51,366 nucleotides of DNA from Candidatus Scatomonas merdigallinarum. Lineage in GTDB: Bacteria; Bacillota; Clostridia; Lachnospirales; Lachnospiraceae. The position numbers were made by a program, and so were the translations under genes. Location of the stretch: the NCBI GenBank assembly GCA_018716305.1, contig DVKB01000029.1:1-51366 (forward strand). Reading direction: 5' to 3'. Below the pieces are notes generated by a model. That model was not told the origin of the DNA. It was given only the letters and a program-made list of their open reading frames with translations, and made no database searches. Below are positions 22,033 through 30,998 of this stretch, one piece after another (positions within the stretch are counted from its first letter, which is position 1; every line of letters begins with the position of its first letter).

Positions 22033-23469
22033 ATGAATCTGAAAGAAAAATTAAAAAAATCGGTATCCGATGAAGAGCGCAGAAAAAATCTCAGATATGG
22101 TTCCTATTCATTCGCGGTGACAGCCATTGTCATCCTGCTGGTGGTAGTAGTCAATCTGGTAGCGGGACAGCTTCCCGCCTCCGCCATGGAGCTGGACGCC
22201 AGTACAGAAAAACTGTACAGCATCGGAGACGAGACAAAGGAACTGGTGGGCAATCTGGAGAAAGATGTGGAGCTGTATTACATTGTCACAGGGGGAAATG
22301 AGAATGATCTCATCAGCAAACTGGTGGATCGCTATGGCGAACTGTCCTCTCATCTTACGGTTGAAAAAATAGATCCGGATCTCCACCCGGAATTTGCTTC
22401 CCAGTATACGGACGAGGAATTGGCGGATAACAGCGTAATTGTTGTCTGCGGGGATAAGAGCAAAGTTGTATCCTACAGCGATATGTACGGTTCCAGCTAT
22501 TACAACGATGAATTTGACGGGGAGGGGCAGCTGACCAGCGCTATTTCCTATGTAACCAGCGAGGAAACCATGAAAATCTATCAGCTCACCGGCCATCAGG
22601 AACAGGAGCTGGGCGGAAATTTTACAGACGCGCTGACGAAAAATAATATAACCGTGGAGGATCTCAGTCTGGTGACCATGGAAAGCGTGCCGGAGGATGC
22701 GGCGGCGCTGATTATCTGTTCCCCTCAGAAGGATTTTTCTTCGGAAGAAACAGAAAAAATACTGAATTATCTGCAAAATGGCGGAAAAGTATTATTATTT
22801 ACAGATTATACAGTGGATGAAATGGAAAATCTGGGACGTGTACTGGAAAATTACGGACTGAAAAAGGACTCCGGAATCGTCATGGAAGGAGACGCAAACC
22901 ATTATACACAGCTTGGGCCTAACGCGTTTCTTCCGGAAATCAGTACAGAATCCGCCTATGCTTCTTCCCTAAGCGCGGACGCTTATGTGCTGGTTCAGAA
23001 CGCTCAGGCTATCCGTGAGATAGAGTCCTACAGAGACAGCCTGGAGATCCAGCCGATTCTTTCCACCACGGAAAGCGGCTATATCAAACAGGTGGAAGAC
23101 GGAAGGATCTCTCTCACTCAGGAGGACGGAGATGAAACAGGATCTTTCCGGGTGGGAGTTTCTGTTACGGAGGAAGTGGAAAACGGAGAAACACAGCTGG
23201 TATATTTTTCTTCTTCTACCCTGGTAAATGACGACTATGATGAACTGGTGATGAACGGCAATACGGAACTGCTTACCAATGTAATTACAGAACTGTGCGG
23301 GATTGACGCCGGCCAGGCTATCTCTATTCCCGCAAAATCCCTGTCCGTGAATTATCTCAGTTATACCCAGCAGTCCGCAGTGTTCTGGAGAACCGTGGTT
23401 ATGATTCTGATTCCCGGCGCGTTTCTGGCGGCAGGTTTTGTGATATGGATCAGGAGGAGAAAACAGTGA
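22033..23469 (+). CDS. GldG-family ABC auxiliary membrane protein
   Basis: 478 aa. One membrane span near residues 22-44, a large extracellular domain, and a C-terminal span (about 455-475) followed by a basic tail. The ectodomain has the GldG pattern, with YSIGDETKELVGNL near the start and a ThuA/GATase-like core (ALIICSPQKDFSSEE). AGGAGG lies upstream of ATG. It probably acts with the ABC-2 permease; in Bacteroidetes its relatives serve gliding, but here the job is unknown. Confidence 0.88.
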   Translation: MNLKEKLKKSVSDEERRKNLRYGSYSFAVTAIVILLVVVVNLVAGQLPASAMELDASTEKLYSIGDETKELVGNLEKDVELYYIVTGGNENDLISKLVDRYGELSSHLTVEKIDPDLHPEFASQYTDEELADNSVIVVCGDKSKVVSYSDMYGSSYYNDEFDGEGQLTSAISYVTSEETMKIYQLTGHQEQELGGNFTDALTKNNITVEDLSLVTMESVPEDAAALIICSPQKDFSSEETEKILNYLQNGGKVLLFTDYTVDEMENLGRVLENYGLKKDSGIVMEGDANHYTQLGPNAFLPEISTESAYASSLSADAYVLVQNAQAIREIESYRDSLEIQPILSTTESGYIKQVEDGRISLTQEDGDETGSFRVGVSVTEEVENGETQLVYFSSSTLVNDDYDELVMNGNTELLTNVITELCGIDAGQAISIPAKSLSVNYLSYTQQSAVFWRTVVMILIPGAFLAAGFVIWIRRRKQ

Positions 23470-24905
23470 AAAAAAAGAGTAAATGGAATCGAATGATATA
23501 TCTGGCTGTAATCTTTGTGCTTCTGCTGCTCTTGTATCTGTTTTTAAAAAACCGAAATGAAAAGGCGGAGGAGGCAGAAAGCGGCGGCATGGATGTGATT
23601 CAGATGGATGCCTCCAGTATTGTGAATTTCTCTTTTAAAATTGGGGATAACTTCGCGGAATTTTCTAAAGATGGGGATGAATGGAAGAATCAGGAGGATA
23701 GTGAATTTCCTGTGGACCAGGAGGCTGTGGAAACACTTCTGAATGACCTGCTTTCCTTTACCGCCGAAAGGAAGCTGGAGGATGTGGATGGATTATCTGA
23801 GTATGGGTTGGAGGATCCTTCCAATACCATCCGGCTGACAGATGAAAGCGGAACGGAGACAGAGATTCTGGTGGGGAGCCGGAACCAGAGCACAGGGGAC
23901 TATTATGTTTCTCTGGCAGAGGCGCCCAATACAGTCTATGTGACAGCCTCGGATCTGTCCTCCATTCTGCCGGGCAGCGTCATGGAGCTGGCAGAGTCAG
24001 AAGCCTATCCCGCCGTCAGCAGCTCTGATATAGTGGAAATCCAGGTGAAAAAGGCGCGGGGCAGTTATACTTTGGCATATGAGGAGGAGGAAGCCAACTG
24101 GTCGGTGACAGGAGAGGATGGCATTTCCTATTCCGCGGAGTATCAGCAGGTAAGCAGTCTTGCCTCCACCCTTTCCGGAATGGTGTATTCCGGCCTTATG
24201 GATTATAATGCGGAGGATCTTTCCGTGTATGGACTGGATCAGCCGGCGGCGGAAATCTATATCAGATACAAAGAAGAGATAGAGGAAGAAGAGGAGGATT
24301 CCGGTACTTCTTCGGATTCTTCAGAAGAAGAGGAGGAGCCGGAGACAGTAGAAAAGAATTTTACACTGTATGTGGGCAATCAGGATGAAAATGGAAACTA
24401 TTATGTGAGGACGGAAGGATCCGGCCAGGTTCACCGGGTATCCTCGGAGAGTCTCTCATCCGCTCTGGAAAATAATTCCGTGAGCTATTGGAGCAGAGAG
24501 ATCGGATATATCTCCATGAACAATCTGAAGCGGGTAGAAGTTTCCTATGGAGGAGAGATCCGTACCATTGAGAGGCATTCAGAGGAACAGGAACAGGAGG
24601 ACGGAAGCACAGAAACGGAAGTCACCTACACCTCCGGCGGAACCCTTCTGGATGAAGACAAAACAGAGGATTTTTTGAACAGTGCCTCAGGGATCAGCGC
24701 GCAGAGCAAGGATCCGTCCCTGTCGGCTTCAGAAACGGCGGAAATCACCATTACTGTCGAAACAGAAAGTGAAACCTTTACCGTCAGCTACACGCCCTAT
24801 GACGAAAACTTTTATCTTGCCTCGGATAAAGAGGGAAGGCCGGGACTGGTCAATAAAAACAGCGTTTCAGAACTCATCGAAGCGTATCAGGCTGTCTGGT
24901 CCTGA
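23466..24905 (+). CDS. DUF4340 membrane-anchored protein
   Basis: 479 aa. A single N-terminal span (MIYLAVIFVLLLLLYLFL) after a basic start, then repeated beta-rich extracellular modules of the DUF4340 type (LEDVDGLSEYGLEDP; LSVYGLDQPAAEI) and an acidic Glu/Ser-rich linker (about residues 280-302). The start is read as GTG at 23466, overlapping the GldG-like stop (GTGA) with AGGAGGAG 7 bases before; an ATG at 23445 lacks a ribosome site. Last gene of the Gld-type operon. Confidence 0.88.
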   Translation: MKKKSKWNRMIYLAVIFVLLLLLYLFLKNRNEKAEEAESGGMDVIQMDASSIVNFSFKIGDNFAEFSKDGDEWKNQEDSEFPVDQEAVETLLNDLLSFTAERKLEDVDGLSEYGLEDPSNTIRLTDESGTETEILVGSRNQSTGDYYVSLAEAPNTVYVTASDLSSILPGSVMELAESEAYPAVSSSDIVEIQVKKARGSYTLAYEEEEANWSVTGEDGISYSAEYQQVSSLASTLSGMVYSGLMDYNAEDLSVYGLDQPAAEIYIRYKEEIEEEEEDSGTSSDSSEEEEEPETVEKNFTLYVGNQDENGNYYVRTEGSGQVHRVSSESLSSALENNSVSYWSREIGYISMNNLKRVEVSYGGEIRTIERHSEEQEQEDGSTETEVTYTSGGTLLDEDKTEDFLNSASGISAQSKDPSLSASETAEITITVETESETFTVSYTPYDENFYLASDKEGRPGLVNKNSVSELIEAYQAVWS

Positions 24906-24940
24906 AAACAAAATTTTCAGGGCAGGCTTCTGAAAATATA

Positions 24941-24989
24941 AAAAAGCCGGGAGAATTCCTTTTTACAGGAAAAGCCTCCCGGCTTTTTG
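24941..24989. terminator. bidirectional terminator
   Basis: AAAAAGCCGGGAG (24941-24953) pairs with CTCCCGGCTTTTT (24977-24989). It has A/T runs on both sides and ends both the DUF4340 gene (+) and the hydrolase gene (-). Confidence 0.92.
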
Positions 24990-25001
24990 ACTCCGTTAAA
25001 A

Positions 25002-25952
25002 TCACAGATAAATCTTTAAATGCTCCAGCAGTTTTTCCGGAGATTCCAGCTGAGGAAGATGGCTGGCTTCGGGGATCATCACAGTTTCTACCGCGGGATT
25101 TACCTCCTGATAGGCTGAAAGAGTGGCGCCCATATATTCCTGACCGGAAGAACCGAGAATTACAATATCCTGGTCTATGGAGCGCAGGGCGTGGCGGATA
25201 TCCAGGTAAATATAATTCCCGATGATGCTGGACATCAGGTATTTACCGCTGGAATTATGAGTATGAGAACTTTCATAATACGCATTCACATACTCCGGTT
25301 TGACCTTTTCCCTGTGAAAAAAGAGCCGCTCCTCAAACTCCCGCTGAATTCTCCTCCTGGATACGATCAGGTGATACAGCAAAGTTCCCGTCAGGGGACA
25401 TTCCAGCATCGCCTTGGCAATCCGCCTTCTTCTCGATGGAATCTGCAATAAAACAGAAAAAGGCGTCGGATTAATCAGAATCAGCTTATGGAACAATTTC
25501 GGTTCATAGCTGCAGGCAGTAATAGCGAAAGAAGAAGAAAGACCTGCTGCCAGAATATCTGTGGGACTTCCAATTACTGATTTTGTAAAATCAACCAGAA
25601 ACTGTACATAATAAAAATTTGTGTAAGTAATATTCTGCTTGTCTGATAATCCGCAGCCAGGGAGATCTACACAGTAAACCGTATGGCGGGTGGAAAGAAC
25701 ACTGAGGATCCGATGCCATTCATAGGAACTGCTGCAGGGGCTCAATTCGTGAAGAAGCAGCAGCGGAGAGCCCTTTCCTGTTTTTGTATATTTTACATTT
25801 CCAAACCGCCAGGCAAAGACGGAAGAATCCTTTTTTAGAAGATGTCCGGCAGTTGCGGATTGAATGATGATCTTATTGACCGCGTAAATAGCCGCGGAAG
25901 CAGCGGCCAGTATTGAAAGAAAAGCAGCAAATCTTTTTCCACGCTTTTTCAA
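25002..25952 (-). CDS. membrane-anchored alpha/beta hydrolase
   Basis: 316 aa. An N-terminal signal anchor (basic MKKRGKRF, then a hydrophobic run to about residue 30) precedes an alpha/beta-hydrolase domain. The likely nucleophile elbow is AAGLSSSFA (GxSxS instead of GxSxG), the oxyanion-hole region is LLLLHELSP, and the catalytic His is in PEASHLPQLESPEKL. Start: TTG at 25952 has GAGGAGG 8 bases upstream, while ATG at 25991 (13 codons earlier) has no ribosome site. Substrate unknown. It diverges from parA. Confidence 0.85.
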   Translation of the reverse strand: MKKRGKRFAAFLSILAAASAAIYAVNKIIIQSATAGHLLKKDSSVFAWRFGNVKYTKTGKGSPLLLLHELSPCSSSYEWHRILSVLSTRHTVYCVDLPGCGLSDKQNITYTNFYYVQFLVDFTKSVIGSPTDILAAGLSSSFAITACSYEPKLFHKLILINPTPFSVLLQIPSRRRRIAKAMLECPLTGTLLYHLIVSRRRIQREFEERLFFHREKVKPEYVNAYYESSHTHNSSGKYLMSSIIGNYIYLDIRHALRSIDQDIVILGSSGQEYMGATLSAYQEVNPAVETVMIPEASHLPQLESPEKLLEHLKIYL

Positions 25953-26023
25953 AAATAATTCCTCCTCTGACTGGATAGGCAAGTTATCCATTAATTATAG
26001 TTGGAACTTTTGACTCCAATCTC

Positions 26024-26052
26024 ATTATAATAGAAATAAACCAGGCTTGCAA
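26024..26052 (-). promoter_or_regulatory. promoter of the hydrolase gene
   Basis: Minus-strand TTGCAA (26047-26052), 17-base spacer, perfect TATAAT (26024-26029). A parS site starts 10 bases upstream, so ParB binding could affect it. Confidence 0.75.
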
Positions 26053-26061
26053 TGAAAAAAA

Positions 26062-26077
26062 TGTTTCACGTGAAACA
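26062..26077. promoter_or_regulatory. parS: parS site 1
   Basis: Perfect 16-base palindrome TGTTTCACGTGAAACA, one base from the Bacillus parS consensus. First of three copies between the hydrolase and parA, near the origin. Confidence 0.95.
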
Positions 26078-26093
26078 TAAAAATAAATTAAAA

Positions 26094-26109
26094 TGTTTCA
26101 CGTGAAACA
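26094..26109. promoter_or_regulatory. parS: parS site 2
   Basis: Identical 16-base palindrome, 32 bases (about three helical turns) from site 1 centre to centre. Confidence 0.95.
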
Positions 26110-26224
26110 TTGCTCCGGCTGCCCCTCTGTTTTCCTTCCTGCAACGATTGAACAAATAGGGATAAAGGCATTTTTTACCGGATTAAAACTGCTGTAGAGA
26201 TGTTTTTAGATAATATGTAGAAAA

Positions 26225-26240
26225 TGTTTCACGTGAAACA
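26225..26240. promoter_or_regulatory. parS: parS site 3
   Basis: Third identical palindrome, 131 bases from site 2, upstream of parA. A TATAAT at 26271-26276 (weak -35) could be the parA promoter, so ParB bound here could also regulate parAB. No gene lies in 25953-26318. Confidence 0.95.
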
Positions 26241-26318
26241 TTTCCAGTAGCTATTCACAATAAACAATGCTATAATCAAAGAGCGGTATCCGGGATGCCG
26301 CGAAAGGAGAAGATGTTT

Positions 26319-27089
26319 TTGGGAAGAACGATAGCAATCGCGAATCAAAAAGGCGGGGTTGGAAAGTCCACCACAGCCATCAATCTTTCCGCGTGTCTGG
26401 CTGAAATGGGGAAAAAAGTTCTCACGGTGGATCTTGATCCCCAGGGAAATACCACCAGCGGCCTGGGCATTGAAAAAAATGAACTGAAGGAAACAGTGTA
26501 TGAGCTTCTTCTGGGAGAATGTTCACTGGAGGACTGCATCATTCATCTGGAATATAACGGCCAGGATCTTCTGCCATCGAATGTAAATCTTGCGGGGGCT
26601 GAGATTGAACTGATCGGTATAGAAAATAAGGAATACATATTAAAGGAAAATATTGATGAAGTCAGGGGACTTTATGATTTCATTATTATTGACTGTCCTC
26701 CTTCTCTGAATATGCTCACCATCAATGCGCTGACCACAGCGGACACAGTGCTGGTGCCCATTCAGTGTGAATACTATGCGCTGGAGGGCCTGGCCCAGCT
26801 TCTGCACACCATTGATCTGGTTCAGGAAAGACTGAATGATAAGCTGAAAGTGGAAGGCGTGGTCTTTACGATGTACGACGCCAGAACGAATCTTTCCCTG
26901 CAGGTTGTGGAAAATGTGAAGGATAATCTGAATCAGAAAATTTACAAGACCATCATTCCGAGAAATGTCCGTCTGGCGGAAGCCCCCAGCTACGGACTGC
27001 CCATCAATCTCTATGACAGCAGGTCGGCGGGAGCGGAGAGCTACCGTCTGCTGGCGGAAGAAGTGGTAAACAGGGAGGATGAAGAATGA
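26319..27089 (+). CDS. parA: chromosome-partitioning ATPase ParA/Soj
   Basis: 256 aa. Deviant Walker A KGGVGKST near residue 11, Walker A' FIIIDCPPSL and VDLDPQGNTTSGLG. Start: TTG at 26319 gives MGRTIAIANQKGG, the usual Soj N-terminus, 9 bases from AAAGGAG; ATG at 26313 (two codons longer) is the alternative. It overlaps parB by 4 bases. Works with ParB and parS in origin segregation and control of DnaA. Confidence 0.96.
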   Translation: MGRTIAIANQKGGVGKSTTAINLSACLAEMGKKVLTVDLDPQGNTTSGLGIEKNELKETVYELLLGECSLEDCIIHLEYNGQDLLPSNVNLAGAEIELIGIENKEYILKENIDEVRGLYDFIIIDCPPSLNMLTINALTTADTVLVPIQCEYYALEGLAQLLHTIDLVQERLNDKLKVEGVVFTMYDARTNLSLQVVENVKDNLNQKIYKTIIPRNVRLAEAPSYGLPINLYDSRSAGAESYRLLAEEVVNREDEE

Positions 27090-28012
27090 GTGTCAGAAAA
27101 GGCGGATTGAACAAGGGAAAGGGACTGGAAACTCTGATTCCACAGAAAAACACAGGGGACAGCGCGGATAAGAAGACAGAAGTAAAAGTAGTGGAAAAAA
27201 TTGTGGAGAAGGTCGTAGAAAAACCGGGGGAACTGGAATTAAAATTGTCGGACATTGTTCCAAACAGTGAGCAGCCCCGGAAGGATTTTGATGAGGACGC
27301 TCTGACAGAGCTGGCGGAATCCATCAGACAGTTTGGCGTTCTGCAGCCTCTTCTGGTACAGAAAAAAGGAAAATTTTATGAGATCATTGCCGGAGAACGG
27401 CGGTGGAGAGCGGCAAAAATTGCCGGGCTGAAAAAAGTCCCTGTGATTATCAAAGATTTTACGGATCTGGAGACAGTGGAAATTTCTCTGATTGAGAATA
27501 TTCAAAGAGAAAACCTGAATTCTATCGAAGAAGCATACGCTTATAAGAGACTGATTGAGGAATTTCACCTGAAACAGGATGAGGTGGCGGAGCGGGTATC
27601 TAAAAGCCGGGCGGCTGTGACAAATTCCATGCGGCTTCTGAAACTGGACGAACGGGTACAGAAAATGCTGGTGGAAGATATGATTACCAGCGGACATGCC
27701 AGGGCGCTTCTCAGTCTGGAGGATCCGGAACTTCAGTATCAGACGGCTCAGAAGGTATTTGATGAGAAGCTCAGCGTCAGAGAGACGGAAAAACTGGTAA
27801 AGAAAATCCTGAATCCAAAGAAAATACAGGAAAAACCGGCGGATGAGCAGATGAACGCCGTATATGAGCGGATGGAAGAAAGACTGAAAGGCATTGTGGG
27901 AACCAAAGTCGCCATTTCAAGGGGGAAGGGAAACAAAGGGAAAATTGAAATAGAATACTATTCCCAGGAGGAACTGGAACGTATTCTGGAGCTGTTTGAA
28001 ACAATAAAATAA
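27086..28012 (+). CDS. parB: chromosome-partitioning protein ParB/Spo0J
   Basis: 308 aa. CTP-binding motifs GERRWRAAK and ENIQRENLN, a helix-turn-helix (QDEVAERVSKSRAAVTNSMR) and a C-terminal dimerisation tail. It starts inside the parA stop (ATGA). The three adjacent parS sites are its expected loading sites. The N-terminal 55 residues contain a Val/Glu/Lys-rich linker. Confidence 0.97.
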   Translation: MSVRKGGLNKGKGLETLIPQKNTGDSADKKTEVKVVEKIVEKVVEKPGELELKLSDIVPNSEQPRKDFDEDALTELAESIRQFGVLQPLLVQKKGKFYEIIAGERRWRAAKIAGLKKVPVIIKDFTDLETVEISLIENIQRENLNSIEEAYAYKRLIEEFHLKQDEVAERVSKSRAAVTNSMRLLKLDERVQKMLVEDMITSGHARALLSLEDPELQYQTAQKVFDEKLSVRETEKLVKKILNPKKIQEKPADEQMNAVYERMEERLKGIVGTKVAISRGKGNKGKIEIEYYSQEELERILELFETIK

Positions 28013-28026
28013 AGGGGAGAATACAG

Positions 28027-28539
28027 ATGAGCGCTCTATTTGAAAGGGCCGGCGTGGATGTGGGGATGATCGTAATCCTTCTGATTATCCTGGTGGCAGT
28101 TATGGCAGTAGTCACCGTGAGCATGTCCATCAGACTGAGCAGGCTGACCAGACGGTATCGTTTGTTTATGAAAGGAAAAGACGGGCAGTCCATGGAAAAA
28201 GCCTTTGGACAGAAGTTTCGGGAAATCGAGAAACTGATGAAAATTTCCGAAAATCAGCAGCATGATATTAAAGAGCTGAAAAGAAAACAGGGAAAGACCC
28301 TGACCCGGTACGGAATCGTGAAATATGACGCCTTTGACGATGTAGGAGGAAAACTGAGCTTTGCCCTGGCTATGCTGGACCGATCCAATACAGGATTCAT
28401 TCTCAATGCCATTCACAGCAGAGACAACTGCTTCCTTTATATTAAAGAAATCGTGAAGGGAGAATCCTACATTATGCTCAGCGACGAGGAGATCAGAGCT
28501 TTGCAGCAGGCTGTCAGCACAGAAGAAGAACTGCTGTAA
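28027..28539 (+). CDS. DUF4446 membrane protein
   Basis: 170 aa. One N-terminal membrane span (about 12-35), a coiled-coil-like segment (about 55-88) and a compact C-terminal domain with YDAFDDVGGKLSFALAMLD, which marks DUF4446. It follows parB by 14 bases, the usual place for this family in Clostridia. A cytoplasmic role linked to chromosome segregation or sporulation is only suggested by synteny. Confidence 0.88.
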   Translation: MSALFERAGVDVGMIVILLIILVAVMAVVTVSMSIRLSRLTRRYRLFMKGKDGQSMEKAFGQKFREIEKLMKISENQQHDIKELKRKQGKTLTRYGIVKYDAFDDVGGKLSFALAMLDRSNTGFILNAIHSRDNCFLYIKEIVKGESYIMLSDEEIRALQQAVSTEEELL

Positions 28540-28579
28540 CGCAGAGCCGATAGAAAGCAATCAGGTGGAGGAAAAGAAC

Positions 28580-29866
28580 ATGTTAGATATAAAATTTTTA
28601 AGAGAGAATCCGGAAATTGTAAAACAGAATATCCGCAATAAATTCCAGGACACCAAGCTTCCTCTGGTAGATGAGGTAATTGCTCTGGATAAAGAAAACA
28701 GAGAGATCAAGCAGGAAGTGGAGTCTCTCAGAGCTGAGAGAAATAAAATCTCCAAAGAAATCGGAAAACTTATGGGACAGGGGAAAAAGGAGGAAGCGGA
28801 AGAAGTTAAGAAAAAAGTGGCAGCCTCCGGAGCCAGAATTGACGAGCTCTCCGCCCGGGAAAAGGAAGTAGAGGAAGAAATTAAAAAAAGAATGATGGTG
28901 ATTCCCCAGATCATTGACCCCTCTGTTCCTATCGGAAAAGATGACAGCGAAAATGTGGAGATCGAGAAATTCGGAGAGCCGGCAGTACCTGATTTTGAAA
29001 TTCCCTACCACACAGACATTATGGAATCCTTCAGCGGCATTGATCTGGACAGCGCCAGAAGAGTGGCGGGAAACGGATTTTATTATCTGATGGGGGATAT
29101 CGCCAGGCTGCACTCCGCGGTAATCGCTTATGCCAGAGATTTTATGATCGGCAGAGGCTTTACCTACTGCGTTCCGCCCTTTATGATCCGCAGCGACGTG
29201 GTGACAGGGGTTATGAGTTTTTCCGAGATGGAAGCTATGATGTACAAGATTGAGGGAGAGGATCTGTACCTCATCGGCACCAGCGAGCATTCCATGATCG
29301 GTAAATTTATCGATCAGATCATTCCGGAGGAGCAGCTGCCTCTGACCTACACCAGCTATTCCCCCTGTTTCCGGAAAGAAAAGGGCGCTCACGGACTGGA
29401 GGAGAGAGGCGTATACCGGATCCATCAGTTTGAGAAGCAGGAGATGATCGTGGTCTGCAGACCGGAGGAGAGCAAGATCTGGTACGACCGCCTGTGGCAG
29501 AATACGGTGGATCTCTTCCGCTCCATGGATATTCCCGTGAGAACCCTGGAGTGCTGCTCCGGAGATCTGGCGGATCTGAAGGTTAAATCCTGCGACGTGG
29601 AGGCCTGGTCCCCCAGACAGAAGAAATACTTTGAGGTGGGAAGCTGCTCTAATCTGGGAGACGCCCAGGCAAGACGGCTGAAGATCCGGATTCAGGGCGA
29701 AAACGGAAAGTATCTGGCGCATACCTTAAATAATACCGTGGTAGCGCCGCCCCGGATGCTGATCGCTTTTCTGGAGAACAATCTCAATGAGGACGGCTCT
29801 GTCAACATTCCGGAGGTTCTGCGCCCCTACATGGGAGGAAAAGAAAAACTGATTCCCTCAAAGTAA
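28580..29866 (+). CDS. serS: seryl-tRNA synthetase
   Basis: 428 aa class II synthetase. An N-terminal coiled-coil arm (about 30-100) binds the long variable arm of tRNA-Ser. Motif 2 is FRKEKGAHGLEERGVYRIHQF (in part), and motif 3 includes NNTVVAPPRMLIAFLE. ATG at 28580 has GGAGGAAA upstream. No T-box leader is seen in the 40-base gap before it, so it probably depends on the parAB transcript. Confidence 0.97.
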   Translation: MLDIKFLRENPEIVKQNIRNKFQDTKLPLVDEVIALDKENREIKQEVESLRAERNKISKEIGKLMGQGKKEEAEEVKKKVAASGARIDELSAREKEVEEEIKKRMMVIPQIIDPSVPIGKDDSENVEIEKFGEPAVPDFEIPYHTDIMESFSGIDLDSARRVAGNGFYYLMGDIARLHSAVIAYARDFMIGRGFTYCVPPFMIRSDVVTGVMSFSEMEAMMYKIEGEDLYLIGTSEHSMIGKFIDQIIPEEQLPLTYTSYSPCFRKEKGAHGLEERGVYRIHQFEKQEMIVVCRPEESKIWYDRLWQNTVDLFRSMDIPVRTLECCSGDLADLKVKSCDVEAWSPRQKKYFEVGSCSNLGDAQARRLKIRIQGENGKYLAHTLNNTVVAPPRMLIAFLENNLNEDGSVNIPEVLRPYMGGKEKLIPSK

Positions 29867-29917
29867 AAGACCTGAGGCGTTAGAGACTGAAACAGTCAGA
29901 AGGGAGGCGCCGAAATT

Positions 29918-30793
29918 ATGCATAAATATTTGAAATCCGTGGGATTTTCCAGGCTGGAAAGAAAAAGCGAACTGGAAAAGATTCTGGCGGAGGTAACAGA
30001 ACATTACGACAGAAAAAAGATCGTGGAGAATGAGGAAGGCCATCTGTTCGCGGAAATTTCCAAAGAATTCGGCTATGACTGCGGCATTACAGTCTGCGGG
30101 GAGTACGACGAAAACAATGTGTTTCAGATGGAGTACTATTTTCCCTACTTTTCCGGCTCTCAGATCACCTCCCATGAAGAGATCATAGTAGAACGCCACG
30201 CGGGAAAAGAATCCTTCGCGGGAGCCTGTGATGATATGCGGGTGGGAATCTCTCTGATCTTTTATCTATTGAATGCCGGAGATTATCTCAATGTCTGCCG
30301 GAAGGGAATGCTGAGAGAACTGAATACCTCCCTGTCCCTGTCGGGTCTGGCGGATTCGGGAACCATTCTGCTGCCCCTGCGGAAAGATGTGAAGCAGCTG
30401 GAGGCGGACCGGAAGCAGTCTCAGCAGAGAAATTCCCTGCTGGCGGCTGCCAGAAACGGGGATGAGGAGGCTATGGAAAGCCTGACCATGGAGGACATCG
30501 ATATTTATACCATGATCTCCCGGAGAATCCGGCATGAGGATGTGTATTCCATTGTGGATTCCTACCTGATGCCCTACGGCATCGAGTGCGACCAGTATAA
30601 TCTTATGGGAGAGATCACAGAGTGCAGTACCACGGTCAATTCCCTGACCGGAGAAAAGCTGTACCAGCTGGGAATCACGACCAACGACATTCCTTTGGAT
30701 ATCTGCGTCAATGAAAAAGACCTGTATGGAATCCCAGAGGTGGGACGTCGTTTTAAAGGAGTTGTGTGGCTCCAAGGATTGATAAATTTTTAA
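29918..30793 (+). CDS. DUF3881 family protein
   Basis: 291 aa soluble protein resembling DUF3881, a family seen mainly in Lachnospiraceae next to serS and parAB. No signal peptide, membrane span or catalytic motif is visible. The centre has a charged segment (KDVKQLEADRKQSQQRN). GGGAGG lies 12 bases upstream of ATG. Last gene before a terminator. Function unknown. Confidence 0.82.
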   Translation: MHKYLKSVGFSRLERKSELEKILAEVTEHYDRKKIVENEEGHLFAEISKEFGYDCGITVCGEYDENNVFQMEYYFPYFSGSQITSHEEIIVERHAGKESFAGACDDMRVGISLIFYLLNAGDYLNVCRKGMLRELNTSLSLSGLADSGTILLPLRKDVKQLEADRKQSQQRNSLLAAARNGDEEAMESLTMEDIDIYTMISRRIRHEDVYSIVDSYLMPYGIECDQYNLMGEITECSTTVNSLTGEKLYQLGITTNDIPLDICVNEKDLYGIPEVGRRFKGVVWLQGLINF

Positions 30794-30849
30794 CAAATAA
30801 TAAAAAACTTGTCCGAGGGAAAATTCAGGCAATCAAAATGAAACAACAG

Positions 30850-30897
30850 TTCCGGCGCGGTTTGGACAGAGGTCCGCCGCACCGGAAATTTTTTTAT
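30850..30897 (+). terminator. terminator after DUF3881 gene
   Basis: TTCCGG-C-GCGG (from 30850) pairs with CCGC-A-CCGGAA, an 11-bp stem with one mismatch, followed by ATTTTTTT. Confidence 0.88.
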
Positions 30898-30934
30898 AAA
30901 AAACAGAAATGAATACAAAAAGAATACATTCGGC

Positions 30935-30943
30935 TGGTATACT
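30935..30943 (+). promoter_or_regulatory. candidate extended -10 promoter
   Basis: TG-G-TATACT (30935-30943), an extended -10 element with no good -35, 56 bases upstream of the first permease gene. Confidence 0.45.
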
Positions 30944-30998
30944 GAATAAAGGATAAAATAAAGAGAAAAAACAGAAAAAAGGAGGAGGTGGTCAATCA

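Noticed and set aside
28540-28579. T-box or other leader before serS
   Set aside because: The gap is only 40 bases and contains just the ribosome site.
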